Shown in pieces: positions 15,099-24,508 of a stretch of DNA of 24,583 nt (position 1 is its first letter; the number at the start of each line of letters is the position of its first letter). Below the pieces are notes generated by a model. It was not told the DNA's origin, searched no databases, and was given only the letters and a program-made list of their open reading frames with translations. The DNA comes from HGM04593 sp964470845 (GTDB lineage: Bacteria; Bacteroidota; Bacteroidia; Bacteroidales; Bacteroidaceae): positions 1 through 24,583 of the forward strand of contig CAYYEL010000033.1 in NCBI GenBank assembly GCA_964470845.1. The letters are read 5' to 3'. The position numbers and the translations under genes were made by a program.

Positions 15099-17789
15099 AT
15101 GAAACTACGAAAATTACTATTAGCACTATTGCTTACACTACCAATCACCCTTACAGCTCAGGCAAACGATTATGAGCTAATAGACGCTTACAAGTACGAC
15201 TACTACAATGCTTTCCGTGGGTACTTCAACGACGACGTCTGCTCCGAGCTCAAAGAAGAGTACCATTCAATGAGCGACCAAGAGCTCAGCAACGCAATGA
15301 ACGAGATTCCCCAACCACTCATCGACATTGCCCTAAAGATAAAAAACGGCTGGGGCGAATACGAAAAAGAATTTCGCGTAGCAAGCTACAAAGCACACAG
15401 CAAGGCCTACAATTGGAGCAGCTACCTAAAGACCAACCCCTACACCGACCTCAACAACCCCACAGGAATTATCTGCAACACCAACCAGCCGCTTATAATA
15501 TTCGTCGATCAAAGCGCATCATACCCCAATGTAATAACTCTGAGCGAAGTAAGCAGCGACCAGATGTTCCAGAGTAAAAAAGAGACCCCCCTGTTCCGAG
15601 GAATAAACATCATCTACCCCTCGATAGATAACGGACATCTGTACATAACCTACAAAGTCGAGACCACCCGCGACGAATCGAGCAAGCGTCTGAGCGAATT
15701 TTCAGACATAAGAATACACATTGCCGGCGGCACCCTCAACGGCTACTTCGACAAAAGCCGACACACCAACAACGATTGGGTCAAACTGCGCCAGTCAATA
15801 ATGAAGCACGAGATTGTGATTGTAAAAGGCGAGAAGGCTATCTTCAGTATGCACCTCAATCAAGTGGCACAAGTATGCCCCAAGAACATCTACGAATCAA
15901 TCGACTGGTGGGACACAATAGTACGTTGGCAACACGAGCTTATGGGCGCAACAAAATATGCCGACCGTTGGAACAACCTTATGATGTGTTGCGACGGAGA
16001 AGACAGCTATATGTATGCCACGTGGTACTACACATACTATGCTTACAGTACACTGGGCGACGTGCTTCCGGCCGAAAAAGTAATGGCCAACCCCGGCCTT
16101 GCGTGGGGTCCCGCACACGAAATTGGCCATATGAACCAAGGAGCAATCAACATTGTATCGTGTACCGAGGTCAGCAACAACCTCTTCGCCAATGTGGTAG
16201 TGTGGCGAATGGGTAAGACCACCACACGCGGACAGAAAGTATCACAGTGTATTGAGGATTTTAACAATAAAGTCCCCTACCCCCTACGCGGCGAGGTATT
16301 CAGCAAGACACGAATGTATTGGCAACTCTACCTCTACTTCCACGAAGCCAAGCGCGACACAACATTCTACCCCCGTCTGTTCGAGTATCTGCGCGACACC
16401 CCATTGAGCAGCACAAGCAGCGTAAACGGCAAATTCAATCAACTACGTTTCGCCGAGGCCTGCTGCGAGATTGCCCAAATGGATCTTAGCGAGTTTTTCG
16501 ACGCTTGGGGCTTCTTCGAGCCTATGAGCGGAGCACACGTAGGCGACTACAGCAACTACTACGTAACACTCAGCGAGATTGACGCTGCACAAAGCCGCGC
16601 CAAAATGCAACAATACTCCAAGAAAGGAGGTCATCTGATGTTCCTCGAAGACCGCGTAAAACCCTCGCGTCGCACTGACGGAGTAAACGGATACCGCGCC
16701 GACTTCAACGAAGAAGTACCCGTAGGAACAGCCGGTAACGTCGGCCAATGGGAAGATTACATCGACGAGAGCGTAAAAGCCGAGGGCTACCTATATACAA
16801 CAACAGGTAAATACATTACAATCCTCACCGACGAAAATTCAAAAGGCGCAGTAGGCTTCAAGATATACGACAAATACGACAAAATGGTAAATTTCTCGAA
16901 CACCTATTCGATGAAAATACCCACAGAATTGATAGGAACAAAATACAAAGTAGTAGCGGTGCAGGCCGACGGAACAAATGTAACAATCCCCTCGGCAGCC
17001 GAGGTTGGTAACGAAGCCCAACAACTCTCGGCCCTCGAAGATGCCATACTCGCTGCACAAAACATTCTGCGCCTCAAAGCAAACACCGCAACACAGGTAG
17101 GTTACTACAATCCCGACGCAGTATCGACACTTCAGGCACTCGTCGAGTCGGCTCAAGAAGCTATCGACAATAACGACCAAAGTACACTCACCTATGGACA
17201 GTGGTGCAACTATATATTAGACGAGGTTTACAGAATACAGAACAGCGACGATGCAATAATCGGCGTAAAACAATATAATTACTACACAGCAAGCACACGA
17301 TTGGGAGCATTGGCATTCCACAGCGGCAACGTCAAAGCAGCATCAAATGCCCAAGTAAAACCCACAGACAGCAACCGCTACTGGGAATTTGTACCCGCCA
17401 AACAAGATAACACATACTACCTTAAGAACATAGGACAAAATCGCTACCTGCAAATGAACGACGATGCAGCAACCCTGATTGAGACAACCGACGGTGCAAC
17501 AGCCTTCAAACTGAAATTCAATGGCGACGGAACAACAAGCCTCGTACAAAGTGGCATCGACGAGCTTAAAGCACTGGGAGTAAAATCGGATAAAAGCGTA
17601 ACCACCCTCACCGCCATCGAAGCAAATTCGCAGTGGAGAATTATTCTCACCACCGACAATACAGCTATCGAGAGCATCACAGAGGAGCGTAACACCGATG
17701 CCACCATCTACAACCTCAGCGGCCGCCGCGTCGAGAACCCCGTTAAGGGTATCTACATTGTAAACGGTAAAAAGATATTGGTTAAGTAA
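15099..17789 (+). CDS. Secreted M60-like zinc metallopeptidase with C-terminal sorting tail
   Basis: An 896-residue exported protein whose core matches the M60/enhancin-like gluzincin peptidases, several of which cut mucin-type glycoproteins. A signal peptide (about 1-22, LLTLPITLTAQA) has no lipobox. The peptidase core spans roughly 125-460. HEIGH is at 340-344 in WGPAHEIGHMNQ, and Glu357 is a likely third zinc ligand. A helical FIVAR-like region follows near 640-715, then a module near 725-850 resembling the trefoil-like repeats of the GH84 protein. The last 30 residues (IYNLSGRRV...GIYIVNGKKILVK) look like a type IX secretion sorting tail. Start ATG follows relA by 66 bases, so it may be read from that operon. 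No substrate can be assigned from sequence. Confidence 0.85.
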   Translation: MKLRKLLLALLLTLPITLTAQANDYELIDAYKYDYYNAFRGYFNDDVCSELKEEYHSMSDQELSNAMNEIPQPLIDIALKIKNGWGEYEKEFRVASYKAHSKAYNWSSYLKTNPYTDLNNPTGIICNTNQPLIIFVDQSASYPNVITLSEVSSDQMFQSKKETPLFRGINIIYPSIDNGHLYITYKVETTRDESSKRLSEFSDIRIHIAGGTLNGYFDKSRHTNNDWVKLRQSIMKHEIVIVKGEKAIFSMHLNQVAQVCPKNIYESIDWWDTIVRWQHELMGATKYADRWNNLMMCCDGEDSYMYATWYYTYYAYSTLGDVLPAEKVMANPGLAWGPAHEIGHMNQGAINIVSCTEVSNNLFANVVVWRMGKTTTRGQKVSQCIEDFNNKVPYPLRGEVFSKTRMYWQLYLYFHEAKRDTTFYPRLFEYLRDTPLSSTSSVNGKFNQLRFAEACCEIAQMDLSEFFDAWGFFEPMSGAHVGDYSNYYVTLSEIDAAQSRAKMQQYSKKGGHLMFLEDRVKPSRRTDGVNGYRADFNEEVPVGTAGNVGQWEDYIDESVKAEGYLYTTTGKYITILTDENSKGAVGFKIYDKYDKMVNFSNTYSMKIPTELIGTKYKVVAVQADGTNVTIPSAAEVGNEAQQLSALEDAILAAQNILRLKANTATQVGYYNPDAVSTLQALVESAQEAIDNNDQSTLTYGQWCNYILDEVYRIQNSDDAIIGVKQYNYYTASTRLGALAFHSGNVKAASNAQVKPTDSNRYWEFVPAKQDNTYYLKNIGQNRYLQMNDDAATLIETTDGATAFKLKFNGDGTTSLVQSGIDELKALGVKSDKSVTTLTAIEANSQWRIILTTDNTAIESITEERNTDATIYNLSGRRVENPVKGIYIVNGKKILVK

Positions 17790-17865
17790 GAACAGAAGAT
17801 TTTCAAATCCTATGCCTTGCAAGAAAGAGAAAAAAACAAATTTATTCGTCTAACCGCAAAGCATT

Positions 17866-17917
17866 AACTATCAATAAAAAAGTCAGCACAAAAGTGCTGA
17901 CTTTTTTATTGATAGTT
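17866..17917. terminator. Bidirectional terminator with a 24-bp perfect stem
   Basis: Positions 17866-17889 pair exactly with 17894-17917 around an AAAA loop. The core GTCAGCAC / GTGCTGAC is followed by a run of Ts on the 3' arm and preceded by A on the 5' arm, so it works in both directions. It separates the convergent M60-like gene (ends 17789) and the glucanotransferase (ends 17968). Confidence 0.9.
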
Positions 17918-17967
17918 GCTTGCGTATATCCTCGATGCGAATCTCACACAAATCACACAGTCAAAAA

Positions 17968-20655
17968 TCACTCACACAGACGCCCCGAAGCAGCAATCAT
18001 TCCACGCAGAGCATCATTAAATCCCGCCTCGCGCATCATCTGCTCCAAACCAATGTGCATACGATAGCACCAAACGTGATTACGGTTCGAGGGGACATTT
18101 ATACGCTCATCCTCGGGATTACTGCGTCGCAGACGCTCGTCCATAGCCATATAATCCTGCCAAGCAACAAGCGTCAAGAGCGACGGCGCATTCAGATGTT
18201 CACGGATAACTTGCGCGGCTACATCACCACTCATAGCCGAAGGCGCCGCACCCTCACGTCCAAGCTCATAATTATAGAAACAACGTGTGGCATCGGCATC
18301 CTCGCACCACCAACCACGCAAAGTACTCATATCGTGCGTCGATGGGGTCGCCACCGACAGATAAGGATACTCCGACGGACGTGCAAACATACGTCCGTAG
18401 AGCTTGGGCATACGCTGAATCTCAAGCGAGAGAATTTGCAAATTCTTCATCACCCAAGGCAAACAGTCGGGAATCATTCCCAAATCCTCGCCACAAGCAG
18501 TCATATTCGTCGAGCTAATAACGGGCATCAATTTACGCATACCCTCCTCGAACCAAAAGTTATTGTGCCGATGATAAAAATAGTGCTCATAAAGACGATT
18601 ATAAGCCGCACGCTGCTGCTCGTCGAGCAGATTATAAGCAACGGTTTTTGAGGCCTCTATACGTGGAGTGTACAAAGGCTTGTCGCCCTCCTCGACAAAG
18701 AAAAGCACCTCGCCAAAGAGACGCAATACCTCTTCCTTAAGCTCGTACGAGAGCGGGCTGTGGAAACTATAAAGGTCGGCACGCAGAGCCTGAGGATCGC
18801 GGAATTCCTCCTTAAAAGTATAAATACCCTCGGCCGCAGGTGTCAGATACTGACACGATACATAATGAGCCTTTTCGCCGAAAATAAGTGGCAGCGTGTC
18901 GGCATCGACAAAAGCACGTGTGTGATTATCCTTGTCGAGCGCAAAACCCGCATTGATTATCTCGTTACCACTGAGCTGACGCGAGGGAGCAAAGCTGCCT
19001 GCAAGACCGCTCACAGCCCAACGCGGAATCTGCCATATACGGAAAAAGCCCAATATGTGGTCGATACGATAAGCATCGAAGAAATTTGACATATATTGAA
19101 GACGACGACGCCACCACTCATAGCCATCGGCAGCCATCTGTTCCCAATTGTACGTCGGGAATCCCCAATTCTGCCCGTCGGCCGAGAAAGCATCGGGGGG
19201 CGCTCCGGCCGACACGCACAGATTGAATTGCTCACGGTCGCACCACACATCCACCCCGCCGGGTGCAACACCAATTGGAATATCGCCTTTTATTGCCACA
19301 CGCTTGCTGTTGGCATAGTCGTGTGCCTCACTAAGCTGCGCAAAAAGTATATATTGAACAAAAGTATAGAATTGCAACTCGCGCGTGGCATCGGGATAAA
19401 CATCGAGCAGACGCCTATACGTTGCATCACTATAATGGTCAAACTCGCCCCAACGCGAAATATCGGCACCAAGGCGCGACACCAAGAAACGATACACCGT
19501 ATAGGGTACAAGCCATCGGCCCTGCTCTTTTACGAATCGACGACACCCCTTGCCGGCAAGGAGAGTATCGCCCCACTCGGCAAAAAGCTCGCGCAGATAC
19601 TCCATTTTCAGAGCATAGACAGCTCCATAATTCACCGTCGGTAGCGTGTTAAGCATTATACGTTGCCCACGATAATAATTATTACGAGCCTCATCGGCAA
19701 GACGAGGCAACGATTCAATATCGGCATATATGAGATTCAAAGCAAATACCGAGACGCAATTATAAGGATAAGAATCCTCTTGTCCTCCAAGCACCGTTGT
19801 ATCATTAACAGGCAACAATTGAAGCACATTCTGCCCGGTAAGCTGCAACCAATCGACCATAGCTTTCAGGTCGCCAAAATCACCAATTCCCCAGCCTCTT
19901 TCGCTGCGCAGCGAGAAGAGAGGAATAACCGTTCCGGCCAGACGAAGCGAAGGGAGACGCCACATAATAGGCTCAAGCGTGTAGCAATGAGCCGACGATT
20001 GTTCAAAGTCGGGCAGCGTTATTGTACGATTCTCGCCCTCTTCCCAGTGTGCCGCCCCATCGGGCGAGAGCACAATTATCTTGAAACTGAAACGTCCGCT
20101 CCACAACTCGCTTGCATCGAATGTTACACTCCATAGTCCCTCGCCCGCATAATGCATCGGCAGAGCCCTTTCGGGCGACCAACCTCCAAGCACCACAGCA
20201 TCGCCGGCAATAACCGGACGCTCATCCTTTTCAAGCCCAACGATATAAAGCGAAATTGTTACACTGCGATTATACCAATTAACACCACTGCCATCCGATA
20301 CTGAAACCTCGGGCGCAAACATACGGAAAAGCCCCGTGTACATATAATAGCCTGCCGGTGAGTCGAGCCACAAGTCGTTCTGTATATAACGGTCATTAAC
20401 ACTGTTCATACGCAACACACGCGGAAAAACATTCCACTCGCTGCGCACCACCCGTCCACGGCACACATATTCGTAGCCATAATACAAAGTATCGGGGGCG
20501 TCAAACTCTATTATAGTACTCCACTCGCCCTTGGCACGCTCGACAAGAGCCTTTGTAACAACAGCGCCACTATCATCACCGGTGCGCCTGTATCTTATAT
20601 GTATTTCACCCTCGCCATCGGTTGCAAAGGGAATACTGAATTCAACGATTTTCAT
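17968..20655 (-). CDS. malQ: 4-alpha-glucanotransferase (GH77) with N-terminal CBM20 modules
   Basis: An 895-residue cytoplasmic disproportionating enzyme that transfers alpha-1,4-glucan segments during maltodextrin and glycogen use. Two starch-binding CBM20-type modules (about 1-110 and 125-225) precede the GH77 catalytic domain, the architecture of Bacteroidetes and plant DPE2-like enzymes. The GH77 domain starts with IPLFSLRSERGWGIGDFGD. The active site is complete: nucleophile Asp532 in AYRIDHILGF, acid/base Glu723 in CGEDLGMIPD, and Asp775 in STHDMSTLRGW. An in-frame TTG at 20679 would lengthen it by eight residues, but that codon lies inside the -7 box at 20677-20684, so the ATG at 20655 is preferred. 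There is no signal peptide. Confidence 0.95.
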   Translation of the reverse strand: MKIVEFSIPFATDGEGEIHIRYRRTGDDSGAVVTKALVERAKGEWSTIIEFDAPDTLYYGYEYVCRGRVVRSEWNVFPRVLRMNSVNDRYIQNDLWLDSPAGYYMYTGLFRMFAPEVSVSDGSGVNWYNRSVTISLYIVGLEKDERPVIAGDAVVLGGWSPERALPMHYAGEGLWSVTFDASELWSGRFSFKIIVLSPDGAAHWEEGENRTITLPDFEQSSAHCYTLEPIMWRLPSLRLAGTVIPLFSLRSERGWGIGDFGDLKAMVDWLQLTGQNVLQLLPVNDTTVLGGQEDSYPYNCVSVFALNLIYADIESLPRLADEARNNYYRGQRIMLNTLPTVNYGAVYALKMEYLRELFAEWGDTLLAGKGCRRFVKEQGRWLVPYTVYRFLVSRLGADISRWGEFDHYSDATYRRLLDVYPDATRELQFYTFVQYILFAQLSEAHDYANSKRVAIKGDIPIGVAPGGVDVWCDREQFNLCVSAGAPPDAFSADGQNWGFPTYNWEQMAADGYEWWRRRLQYMSNFFDAYRIDHILGFFRIWQIPRWAVSGLAGSFAPSRQLSGNEIINAGFALDKDNHTRAFVDADTLPLIFGEKAHYVSCQYLTPAAEGIYTFKEEFRDPQALRADLYSFHSPLSYELKEEVLRLFGEVLFFVEEGDKPLYTPRIEASKTVAYNLLDEQQRAAYNRLYEHYFYHRHNNFWFEEGMRKLMPVISSTNMTACGEDLGMIPDCLPWVMKNLQILSLEIQRMPKLYGRMFARPSEYPYLSVATPSTHDMSTLRGWWCEDADATRCFYNYELGREGAAPSAMSGDVAAQVIREHLNAPSLLTLVAWQDYMAMDERLRRSNPEDERINVPSNRNHVWCYRMHIGLEQMMREAGFNDALRGMIAASGRLCE

Positions 20656-20676
20656 CTGCTTATTTTTTTCCGACTG

Positions 20677-20684
20677 CAAATATA
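20677..20684 (-). promoter_or_regulatory. -7 box of the glucanotransferase gene
   Basis: On the minus strand TATATTTG (20684-20677) matches TAnnTTTG exactly and is followed by CAG. The expected -33 position holds only TTGT. Transcription would start about 15 bases before the ATG at 20655, which makes the alternative TTG start at 20679 implausible. The divergent leuA promoter lies about 120 bases away. Confidence 0.6.
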
Positions 20685-20747
20685 ATGTTTCTTTTCACAT
20701 ACAATATAAATTATTATAAATTTACTATCAATCACAAGGGCCACAAC

Positions 20748-20854
20748 AAAAAGAACAATTTTCAAGAAAAAGGAACAATTTTGCAACAAGATTATTGAAA
20801 AAATAAATAAAAGCGTTATTTTTGCATTCAATCGTCCGCAAAAAGGACAATTTT
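20748..20854 (+). promoter_or_regulatory. Three copies of an AAAARGRACAATTTT-like motif upstream of leuA
   Basis: Near-identical blocks lie at 20748-20762 (AAAAAGAACAATTTT), 20767-20782 (AAAAAGGAACAATTTT) and 20840-20854 (AAAAAGGACAATTTT). They share the ending ACAATTTT. The first two endings are exactly 20 bases apart, about two helical turns; the third is 72 bases further on. They flank the probable leuA promoter, so they may be operator half-sites for a leucine-responsive regulator. Function is inference. Confidence 0.5.
20795..20824 (+). promoter_or_regulatory. Probable leuA promoter
   Basis: TATTTTTG at 20817-20824 fits TAnnTTTG and has a partial -33 box TTG at 20795-20797, with 19 bases between. 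A second TATTTTTG occurs at 20856-20863, only 18 bases before the ATG, but lacks an upstream box. The first is the better candidate, giving a leader of about 50 bases that contains the third ACAATTTT motif. Confidence 0.5.
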
Positions 20855-20880
20855 GTATTTTTGACAAGAAATTTAAAAAT

Positions 20881-22377
20881 ATGAGCGATAGACTATTTAT
20901 TTTTGACACCACACTGCGCGACGGCGAACAAGTACCCGGTTGCCAATTAAATACCGTTGAAAAAATCCAAGTAGCCAAGCAACTCGAAATGTTAGGTGTC
21001 GATTGTATCGAGGCCGGCTTTCCTATTTCGAGCCCCGGCGATTTTAATTCAGTTATAGAAATATCAAAAGCCGTTACGTGGCCCACGATATGCGCCTTGA
21101 CACGCGCCGTCGAAAAAGACATCGACGTTGCAGCCGACGCATTGCGCTTCGCCAAGCGCAAACGCATCCACACAGGCGTTGGAACATCCGACTCTCACAT
21201 ACAATATAAATTCCGTTCAACACGTGAAAAAATCATCGAGACAGCCGTTGCAGCGGTAAAATACGCCAAGCGCTACGTCGAAGATGTAGAATTCTATGCC
21301 GAGGATGCAGGCCGCACCGACAACGAGTACCTTGCCCGTGTGGTCGAGGCCGTAATAAAAGCCGGGGCAACAGTAGTAAATATCCCCGACACGACAGGCT
21401 ACTGCCTGCCCGGCGAATATGGCGATAAAATCAAATACCTTATGGAACACGTCGATGGCATACACAACGCCATAATCTCGACACACTGCCACAACGACCT
21501 TGGAATGGCCACAGCAAACACACTGGCAGGCGTAATAAACGGCGCCCGTCAGGTCGAGGTTACTATCAACGGAATAGGCGAACGAGCAGGCAACACATCA
21601 CTCGAAGAGATTGTGATGATTACAAAATGCCATCCCACCCTCAATATCGACACAAATATAAACACACAAAAAATATATCCCACGAGCCGAATGATTTCGA
21701 GCCTTATGAATATGCCCGTACAGCCCAACAAGGCCATTGTGGGACGTAACGCATTTGCCCACTCATCGGGAATACATCAGGATGGAGTGCTCAAAGATGT
21801 CAGCACATACGAAATCATGAACCCCAAAGATGTGGGCATCGACGACAATTCAATAGTACTCACTGCACGCAGTGGACGCGCCGCACTCAAATATCGCCTG
21901 TCGGTTCTTGGTGTAACACTTGAGGACGACAAGTTGAACGAGGTTTATCAGGATTTTCTGCGCCTTGCCGACAAGAAGAAAGAGATTAACGACGATGACA
22001 TTCTGGTACTTGCCGGTGCCGACCGCAGCAGCAACAAAGGAATTAAACTCGACTACCTTCAGGTTACCACAGGCCTCAACATACGTTCAGTGGCAAGCAT
22101 CGGCCTGCGCATCGCCGGCGAGCTTTTCGAGAGCGCCGCAACAGGTAACGGTCCTGTCGATGCAGCCATAAATGCTCTGCGCAACATTATCCGTCGCGAA
22201 ATGACACTGCGCGAATTTACCATTCAAGCCATCAGTAAAGGTAGCGATGATATGGGTAAAGTACATATGCAGGTCGAGTACAACAACCACATTTACTATG
22301 GCTTCGGAGCAAACACTGACATTGTAAGCGCATCGGTCGAGGCTTATCTCGATTGTATAAACAAATTCCAAGACTAA
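20881..22377 (+). CDS. leuA: 2-isopropylmalate synthase LeuA
   Basis: This 498-residue enzyme condenses acetyl-CoA with 2-oxoisovalerate, the first committed step of leucine synthesis. The HMGL-type barrel begins with the signature FDTTLRDGEQVPG (about 8-20). The metal ligands His202 and His204 lie in STHCHNDLG. VEVTINGIGERAGNTSLEE is the second family signature. The C-terminal LeuA allosteric dimer domain (about 365-498) is present, so leucine feedback is expected. The length is typical of the bacterial long form. The start follows ATTTAAAAAT, as in parA. leuC follows after seven bases, forming an operon. Confidence 0.95.
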   Translation: MSDRLFIFDTTLRDGEQVPGCQLNTVEKIQVAKQLEMLGVDCIEAGFPISSPGDFNSVIEISKAVTWPTICALTRAVEKDIDVAADALRFAKRKRIHTGVGTSDSHIQYKFRSTREKIIETAVAAVKYAKRYVEDVEFYAEDAGRTDNEYLARVVEAVIKAGATVVNIPDTTGYCLPGEYGDKIKYLMEHVDGIHNAIISTHCHNDLGMATANTLAGVINGARQVEVTINGIGERAGNTSLEEIVMITKCHPTLNIDTNINTQKIYPTSRMISSLMNMPVQPNKAIVGRNAFAHSSGIHQDGVLKDVSTYEIMNPKDVGIDDNSIVLTARSGRAALKYRLSVLGVTLEDDKLNEVYQDFLRLADKKKEINDDDILVLAGADRSSNKGIKLDYLQVTTGLNIRSVASIGLRIAGELFESAATGNGPVDAAINALRNIIRREMTLREFTIQAISKGSDDMGKVHMQVEYNNHIYYGFGANTDIVSASVEAYLDCINKFQD

Positions 22378-22384
22378 GAAACCA

Positions 22385-23779
22385 ATGAACACTCTATTCG
22401 ACAAAATATGGGACGCCCACGTAGTACAGAATGTCGAGGATGGCCCCACACAATTATATATCGACCGCCTCTACTGCCACGAGGTAACATCGCCACAAGC
22501 ATTTGACGAGTTGCGCTCGCGTGGTATCGGCTGTCTGCGTCCGGGACGAATATTTTGTATGCCCGACCACAATATACCCACACAGAATCAGGACAAGCCC
22601 ATCGAAGAGCCTGTCTCGCGCAAGCAGGTAGAGACACTCGTGAACAACGCCAATGAATTCGGGCTCGAATTATTTGGAATGATGCACCCCAAGAACGGTA
22701 TAATCCACGTAGTAGGGCCCGAACAAGGACTTACACTACCGGGTGCAACAATAGTGTGTGGCGACTCACATACATCGACCCACGGCGCAATGGGCGCAAT
22801 AGCTTTCGGAATAGGCACAAGCGAGGTAGGGATGGTAATGGCCTCGCAATGTATCCTGCAACAAAAACCCCGCACAATGCGTATATGCGTCGAAGGCACG
22901 TTGGGCAAGGGAGTTACGGCAAAGGATGTAGCGCTGTACATAATGACACAGATGACCACAGGCGGAGCAACCGGATATTTTGTCGAATATGCAGGGAGCG
23001 CCATACGCTCTATGAGTATGGAAAGCCGCCTGACACTGTGCAACCTATCAATTGAGATGGGCGCCCGCGGAGGAATGGTCGCCCCCGATGATATTACTTT
23101 TGAATATCTGAAAGGACGCGAATATACCCCCAAAGGCGAGGCTTGGGATAAAGCTGTTGCCTATTGGCGCACCCTTAAAAGCGACGCCGACGCACAATTT
23201 GACAAAGAATACACCTTCAGCGCCGAGGATATTGAGCCACGCATCACATATGGCACAAACCCCGGAATGGGAATGGGAATAAGCGATAGAGTGCCCACTG
23301 TCGAGAGCATCGACGAGGGCGGACAGGCATCGTTCCGCAAGTCGTTGGAATATATGGGATTCAGCGAGGGCGAAAAACTCACCGGACATCCGATAGATTA
23401 TGTTTTTGTAGGCTCGTGCACCAACGGCCGCATCGAGGATTTCCGCGCCTTTGCACAAATTGTCAAAGGCCACAAAAAAGCCCCCGGCGTAACAGCGTGG
23501 ATTGTACCCGGTTCGTGGAGCGTACAACGACAAATTACAGCCGAGGGAATAGACAAAATTCTTGAGGCAGCCGGATTTGAGATAAGACAGCCCGGATGCT
23601 CGGCCTGTCTGGCAATGAACGAGGACAAAGTGCCCGAGGGCAAATATTGTGTATCGACAAGCAACCGCAATTTTGAGGGGCGACAAGGTCCCGGCTCTCG
23701 CACCATTTTGGCAAGCCCCTATACAGCCGCTGCAGCAGCAATCACCGGCTGCATAACCGACCCACGCGAATTTCTGTAA
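22385..23779 (+). CDS. leuC: 3-isopropylmalate dehydratase large subunit LeuC
   Basis: A 464-residue aconitase-family large subunit which with LeuD isomerises 2- to 3-isopropylmalate. The three cysteines holding the [4Fe-4S] cluster are visible: Cys345 in VGSCTNGRIEDF and Cys405/Cys408 in PGCSACLAMN. Other family motifs are TLFDKIWDAHVV at the N-terminus and CGDSHTSTHGAMGAIAFGIGTSEV near residues 122-145. Length matches the LeuC norm. It sits seven bases after leuA and 22 before leuD, so all three are likely one transcript. Confidence 0.97.
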   Translation: MNTLFDKIWDAHVVQNVEDGPTQLYIDRLYCHEVTSPQAFDELRSRGIGCLRPGRIFCMPDHNIPTQNQDKPIEEPVSRKQVETLVNNANEFGLELFGMMHPKNGIIHVVGPEQGLTLPGATIVCGDSHTSTHGAMGAIAFGIGTSEVGMVMASQCILQQKPRTMRICVEGTLGKGVTAKDVALYIMTQMTTGGATGYFVEYAGSAIRSMSMESRLTLCNLSIEMGARGGMVAPDDITFEYLKGREYTPKGEAWDKAVAYWRTLKSDADAQFDKEYTFSAEDIEPRITYGTNPGMGMGISDRVPTVESIDEGGQASFRKSLEYMGFSEGEKLTGHPIDYVFVGSCTNGRIEDFRAFAQIVKGHKKAPGVTAWIVPGSWSVQRQITAEGIDKILEAAGFEIRQPGCSACLAMNEDKVPEGKYCVSTSNRNFEGRQGPGSRTILASPYTAAAAAITGCITDPREFL

Positions 23780-23801
23780 CCACCTAATCAGTTAACCTAC
23801 A

Positions 23802-24395
23802 ATGAAAAAAGAGAAATTCAACATAATAACAGACAGTTGCATCCCCCTGCCTCTTGAGAACATCGACACCGACCAGATAATCCCTGCCCGCTTCCTCAAG
23901 GCCACCACCCGCGAGGGCTTCGGCGAGAATCTGTTCCGTGATTGGCGCTTCGACAAGGAAGGCAACCGCATCGACAACTTTGTAATGAACAACCCGGCTT
24001 ACAAAGGTTGCATATTGGTAGCCGGCAAAAATTTCGGCTGCGGAAGCAGCCGCGAGCACGCAGCGTGGGCCATTGCCGACTATGGCTTTCGCGTTGTAGT
24101 ATCGAGCTTCTTTGCCGACATTCACAAGAACAACGAACTTAATAATTTTGTACTGCCCGTCGTTGTAAGCGAGGATTTTCTCTCGGCCCTCTTCGAGAGC
24201 ATAGCAGCCGACCCCACCACACAGGTAACGGTTGACCTTCCCGCACAGACTATAACCAACAACGCAACAGGAAAGAGCGAGCGATTCGAGATTAACGGCT
24301 ATAAAAAACACTGCCTTATGAACGGCCTCGACGACATTGATTTTCTCTTGAGCAACAAAGACAAAATAGAGGAGTACGAGAAAATAGCAAAATAA
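23802..24395 (+). CDS. leuD: 3-isopropylmalate dehydratase small subunit LeuD
   Basis: The 197-residue swivel-domain partner of LeuC. It shows the family features NIDTDQIIPARFLK (about 19-32), the NFGCGSSREHA active-site loop from residue 77, and SSFFADIHKNN. Length is typical. It is the last gene in the window; a hairpin follows about 30 bases after its stop, and leuB does not follow within the 188 bases visible. Confidence 0.97.
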   Translation: MKKEKFNIITDSCIPLPLENIDTDQIIPARFLKATTREGFGENLFRDWRFDKEGNRIDNFVMNNPAYKGCILVAGKNFGCGSSREHAAWAIADYGFRVVVSSFFADIHKNNELNNFVLPVVVSEDFLSALFESIAADPTTQVTVDLPAQTITNNATGKSERFEINGYKKHCLMNGLDDIDFLLSNKDKIEEYEKIAK

Positions 24396-24423
24396 CAACC
24401 GATAAAGAACCATCCGAATACTG

Positions 24424-24466
24424 CCGCCTACCACCTCTCACAGATTACAACCAAGGTTGTAGGCGG
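24424..24466 (+). terminator. Hairpin after leuD, possible terminator
   Basis: CCGCCTACCACC (24424-24435) pairs with GGTTGTAGGCGG (24455-24466) at 11 of 12 positions with a 19-base loop. No strong U tract follows (TATTTGC), so termination is uncertain. A competing inner hairpin, ACAACC (24447-24452) with GGTTGT (24455-24460), uses the same 3' arm, so the two structures exclude each other. That could be attenuation-like, or chance. Confidence 0.5.
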
Positions 24467-24508
24467 TATTTGCATCACACAGCCGCCCTATTATATCTTG
24501 TTACACAA

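Noticed and set aside
20656..20880. Attenuator or leader peptide for leucine synthesis between malQ and leuA
   Set aside because: No short frame with consecutive leucine codons and no terminator/antiterminator pair before leuA.
21208..21232. ACACGTGAAAA, considered as a parS site
   Set aside because: Only the right half resembles the parS consensus, it lies inside the leuA coding sequence, and the left half does not match.
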